Source: Guyanagaster necrorhizus (Eukaryota; Basidiomycota; Agaricomycetes; Agaricales; Physalacriaceae). From it: a stretch of 64,000 nt of DNA. Under the pieces are notes generated by a model that was given only the letters and a program-made list of their open reading frames with translations, did not search any database and had not been told where the DNA came from. This document shows positions 61,390-64,000 of the stretch, piece after piece. Position 1 is the stretch's first letter. Every line of letters starts with the position of its first letter. Both the position numbers and the translations under genes were made by a program. The stretch spans positions 310,001-374,000 of the forward strand of contig NW_025064883.1 of assembly GCF_019112545.1 (NCBI RefSeq), read 5' to 3'.

Positions 61390-61900
61390 ACACTCAGTCA
61401 AGATCTCCTCATAAACATCTGAGTCAAGACTTTAACAAACTGATCAAGCCACATAGTGACTGCCTTAATTGACAGTGGTTGCATAGGAAGCTCTATCAAC
61501 TGAACCTTTGTGAAAAGAAACAAGCTTCCTACAAAAACTACAGCAGCCCTGATCTCTATATACAATGCTGATAGAACTAAGAACTAGACTGAATCAATCA
61601 CTGAATTCATCAAGCTCCAGCTCATGATTGGTGATTATTCTGAGTGGATTGATCTTGTGGTAACTGATCTAGAAGCAAAGGAAGTCTTTCTGGGACATGA
61701 CTGGCTGATCAGGCATAATCTGCTGATCAACTGGAAAACCAGCAAAATAACTTTCACTTGCTGCAAATGCCAGAAGCTTCTATTTGAATTGCCAGATGAG
61801 GACCCAGAGGACTGATGGGATAAGGAAATGGAGGATGGAGAAACCATCCTTGCTATTAACCTTCAGCATGAAATTCATATTCATACTATACACCATGCCA
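61390..61900 (+). pseudogene. Retropepsin-like aspartic protease region
   Basis: The active-site triad reads ALIDSGCIGSS with Asp-Ser-Gly at 61471-61479. Downstream the pairing strand VVTDLEAKEVFLGHDWL lies at about 61657-61713. Several in-frame stops precede and follow (for example before TFVKRNKL), so it is inactive. Confidence 0.8.
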
Positions 61901-62029
61901 ATAACTTGGCAGCAAAGGTGAATGAGAAGAAGGAAGAGAGGACATTCAAGAAAATGGTCCCAGAGTGGGCCTAAGACTTCAAGGACCTATTCAAGAAGGA
62001 GAGCTTTGATGAGCTTTCAGCACCCAAAC

Positions 62030-62890
62030 CCTGAGACCATGCAATCGAGCTAATCTCAAATGCTAATGCCAATCTCAACTATAAAACCTACCCTCTTAGT
62101 AATAATGAGCAACAGGAGCTTGATAAATTCCTTGATGAGAATTTATCCAGTGGGAGGATTCGACCATCCAAATCTCTTATGGCTTCTCTCTTTTTCTTTG
62201 TCAAGAAGAAAAATAGTAGACTTCACTCTGTATAGGACTATTGAAAGCTAAATAAAATGACAATTAAAAATTGTTACCCACTACCCCTGATTTTGAAACT
62301 CATGGACAAACTACAGGGTGCAAAGTACTACACCAAGCTCAATATTCAGTGAGGGTATAACAATATTTGAATCAAGGAAGGAGATGAATGGAAAGTAGCC
62401 TTTTGAACTAACCAGGGATTCTTTGGACTTACTAACTCCCTGGCAATGTTCCAGTAGATGATGAATGACATATTCAAGGACCTCATCTCCACTGAGAAGA
62501 TCACCATTTACCTCAACAATATTCTGATCATGTCAAAAATAAAGAAGGAATATAGGAGGCTAGTATGATAAGTGTTAGCTCTAATGAGGAAACACAAGCT
62601 GTTCCTTAAGGTGGAGAAATGTGAATTCAAGGTACTCAAAACTGAGTACCTTAGAGTGATCATCAGTGAGGGAAGCATATGCATGAATCCCATTAAAGTT
62701 GCAGATGTCACCGAATAGCTGATCCCAACCAAGAAAAAAGAACTTCAATCCTTTCTTGATTTTATGAATTTCTATCAGTGATTCATCTGAGACTATAGTA
62801 AGATAGTCCATACAATAATGCAACTCATAGAAAATGCCTTCTGGGCCTAGGGACTCTCACAATAAACCACCTTCAATGACCTCAAAAAAT
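62030..62890 (+). pseudogene. Reverse transcriptase region with mutated active site
   Basis: The frame reads YPLSNNEQQELDKFLDENLS, RIRPSKSLMASLFFFVKKK, KLNKMTIKNCYPLPLI, then FFGLTNSLAMF. The catalytic box that is normally Tyr-x-Asp-Asp reads YLNNILI (asparagine codons at 62515-62520), both changes fitting G-to-A. In-frame TAG/TGA codons occur at positions where the family has Gln, Trp or Arg. A few codons are also missing just before FFGL. It cannot encode an active polymerase. Confidence 0.9.
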
Positions 62891-62899
62891 GACTGGCTA

Positions 62900-63340
62900 A
62901 AGATGTGGTTCTCATTATTTCAGACCAGAAAGGAAGGTTCTGAGTTGAGGTGGACTCCAGCAAGAGAGCAATCAAGGCAGTCCTGTCTCAAGAACAGGAT
63001 AGCAAATAGAGACTGGTGGCCTTTCTTTCAAAAGCACTCTCTATCATAGAATGAAACTATGAAATATATGACAAAGAGTTACTTGTGATAATGCTCACCT
63101 TGGAGGAATGGCAACACTATCTGATCAGTGCTGTTGAAGTTTTTGAGATCTAAATAGATCATCAGAATCTTTGTTACTTCTGACAACTACAGAAGCTGAA
63201 TTGATGACAAGTCTAGTGGGTGACTGAACTCAGTCAATATCAGTACATCCTCTACTATAAAGTGGGTGTGTCAAACAAAAAGGCTGACCTCTTCAGCTGA
63301 TGAGCAGATCATGACAAGAGAAGACAGGACAATGAAGGAG
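62900..63340 (+). pseudogene. RNase H region
   Basis: Remnants in one frame: VEVDSSKRAIKAVLSQEQD, LVAFLSKALSIIE, NYEIYDKELLVIMLTLEEWQ, then IDHQNLCYF and KADLFS. These are the standard Ty3/gypsy RNase H blocks, broken by several stops. It continues directly from the reverse transcriptase without a frame change that I could see. Confidence 0.82.
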
Positions 63341-63529
63341 TAATACTCCTCCAACCCCAGCATTTCTGCACTATGATAATGTCCATAGAGGAGAAAATTC
63401 ATGAATGAATCAAAAGTGCCACTTAGAACAGCCACAAGTGAGATCAACAGATAGCGCCTTCATTCAATCATGAGCAGAGAATAATGAAGAAAGCAGGAAT
63501 GATTCAATATAATGGACAGATCTATATTC

Positions 63530-64000
63530 CTTAGGACCACACTCTATGAGGGAAAATTATTGCAACTTATTATAATCATATGACTGCTGGTCATCCAGAG
63601 GTTGCAAAGACTAAAGAACTTGTCTTACAAGAGTACTGATGGCTGAAATTAGAAAATGATATTGTTCAATACATCAAGGCATACAAGGTCTGCCAGAGAG
63701 AGAAGTCATCAACTCAATCTTGAGCTGCTCCACTACACCCAAATGAGGTTCCAACCTCATCATAAACTCATATCTCAGTAGACATGATCACTGGATTACC
63801 AGATTGTAATGGCTATGACACCATTATCATCATCATCAATCAATTCTCAAAAGCAATCATCCTGATCACCTGTTCCATGGAATTGACTTCAGAAGGGTAG
63901 GCAAAGATTCTTTGGGATGAAGTCTATACCAAATATAAAATGCTGCAAGTAGTGATTTTGGATTGTGGGCTACAGTTTGTCTCTAAATTCTTAGATGACC
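63530..64000 (+). pseudogene. Integrase region, truncated by the window edge
   Basis: The zinc-binding histidines are in HMTAGHP (63577-63594). The matching cysteine pair reads YKVC (Cys at 63691-63693), so the first Cys appears changed to Tyr, again a G-to-A. The catalytic core begins HISVDMITGLPDCNGYD (first Asp), with VILDCGLQFVSKF holding the second near the edge. Stops interrupt it. The remainder lies beyond 64000. Confidence 0.82.

Larger units (their letters stand above)
57656..64000 (+). mobile_element. Ty3/gypsy retrotransposon (element 2), decayed, continues past the window
   Basis: After the 5' LTR, the internal region runs to the edge with gag, protease, reverse transcriptase, RNase H and integrase in the order typical of Ty3/gypsy. 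The reading frames are littered with TAG and TGA codons, but long stretches stay in one frame, so decay came mainly by substitution. CpG is almost absent over more than 6 kb. The 3' LTR is outside the window. The strand is plus. Sub-regions are listed separately. Confidence 0.92.

Noticed and set aside
57656..64000. gag-pol as a living gene using stop-codon readthrough or a reassigned code
   Set aside because: The neighbouring host genes use TGA, TAG and TAA as normal stops, and catalytic residues (YLNN, YKVC) are also lost, so decay explains the stops better.

Overview
The window reads as nuclear DNA of a filamentous basidiomycete, most likely an Agaricomycete mushroom or wood-decay fungus. 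Genes are dense, sit on both strands, and are cut by many introns of about 45-60 bp. Several gene layouts are typical of Agaricomycotina (F-box protein, DUF6699 protein, CYS3-type bZIP, NPL4 with a C-terminal NZF finger, five-C2 tricalbin). Nothing bacterial, organellar or viral is present. Exons were joined by hand from GT-AG signals and family conservation, so single splice sites may be off by a few bases.

Layout. 1-7 kb: dienelactone hydrolase, F-box protein, prenylcysteine oxidase and a Mep-type ammonium transporter. 7.4-11.4 kb: octanoyltransferase LIPB, a decayed then an intact copy of an NmrA-like NAD(P)-binding gene, and a truncated C2-domain relative of tricalbin. 11.6-21.7 kb: MTQ2-type methyltransferase, UGO1-like carrier, the full tricalbin, and a membrane-tailed Nudix hydrolase. 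22-36.4 kb: DUF6699 protein, NPL4, a bZIP factor, COX19 (three short exons), a glycerophosphodiesterase with a GC-AG intron, the Rieske protein RIP1, mitochondrial succinate-semialdehyde dehydrogenase, a TMEM205-like protein, and U2 snRNP LEA1. 36.5-54.4 kb: SAC1, a SET/NAP chaperone, an SRPK kinase, a 741-bp MITE-like element, a FRAY/OSR1-type STE20 kinase, an RS-rich protein, tRNA-Arg(ACG), CSN6, a tRNA-Lys relic and MCM5.

From the tRNA-Lys(TTT) at 54.8 kb to the right edge the character changes completely. The DNA is AT-rich, almost free of CpG, and made of Ty3/gypsy LTR retrotransposons: a truncated element, a second element with recognisable gag, protease, reverse transcriptase, RNase H and integrase, and a solo LTR nested in the shared LTR with a perfect 5-bp target duplication. 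The gag-pol frame is broken by many stops that fit C-to-T or G-to-A transitions, a RIP-like or methylation-decay signature.

The genes are mostly housekeeping. Loose themes are mitochondria (LIPB, COX19, RIP1, UGO1, SSADH), ER-plasma-membrane lipid contact (tricalbin, SAC1) and splicing (LEA1, SRPK, RS protein). I found no convincing new multi-gene system. The best leads are the truncated tricalbin relative, the mutated nested retroelement island, the MITE, and an orphan exon beside the tRNA-Lys.
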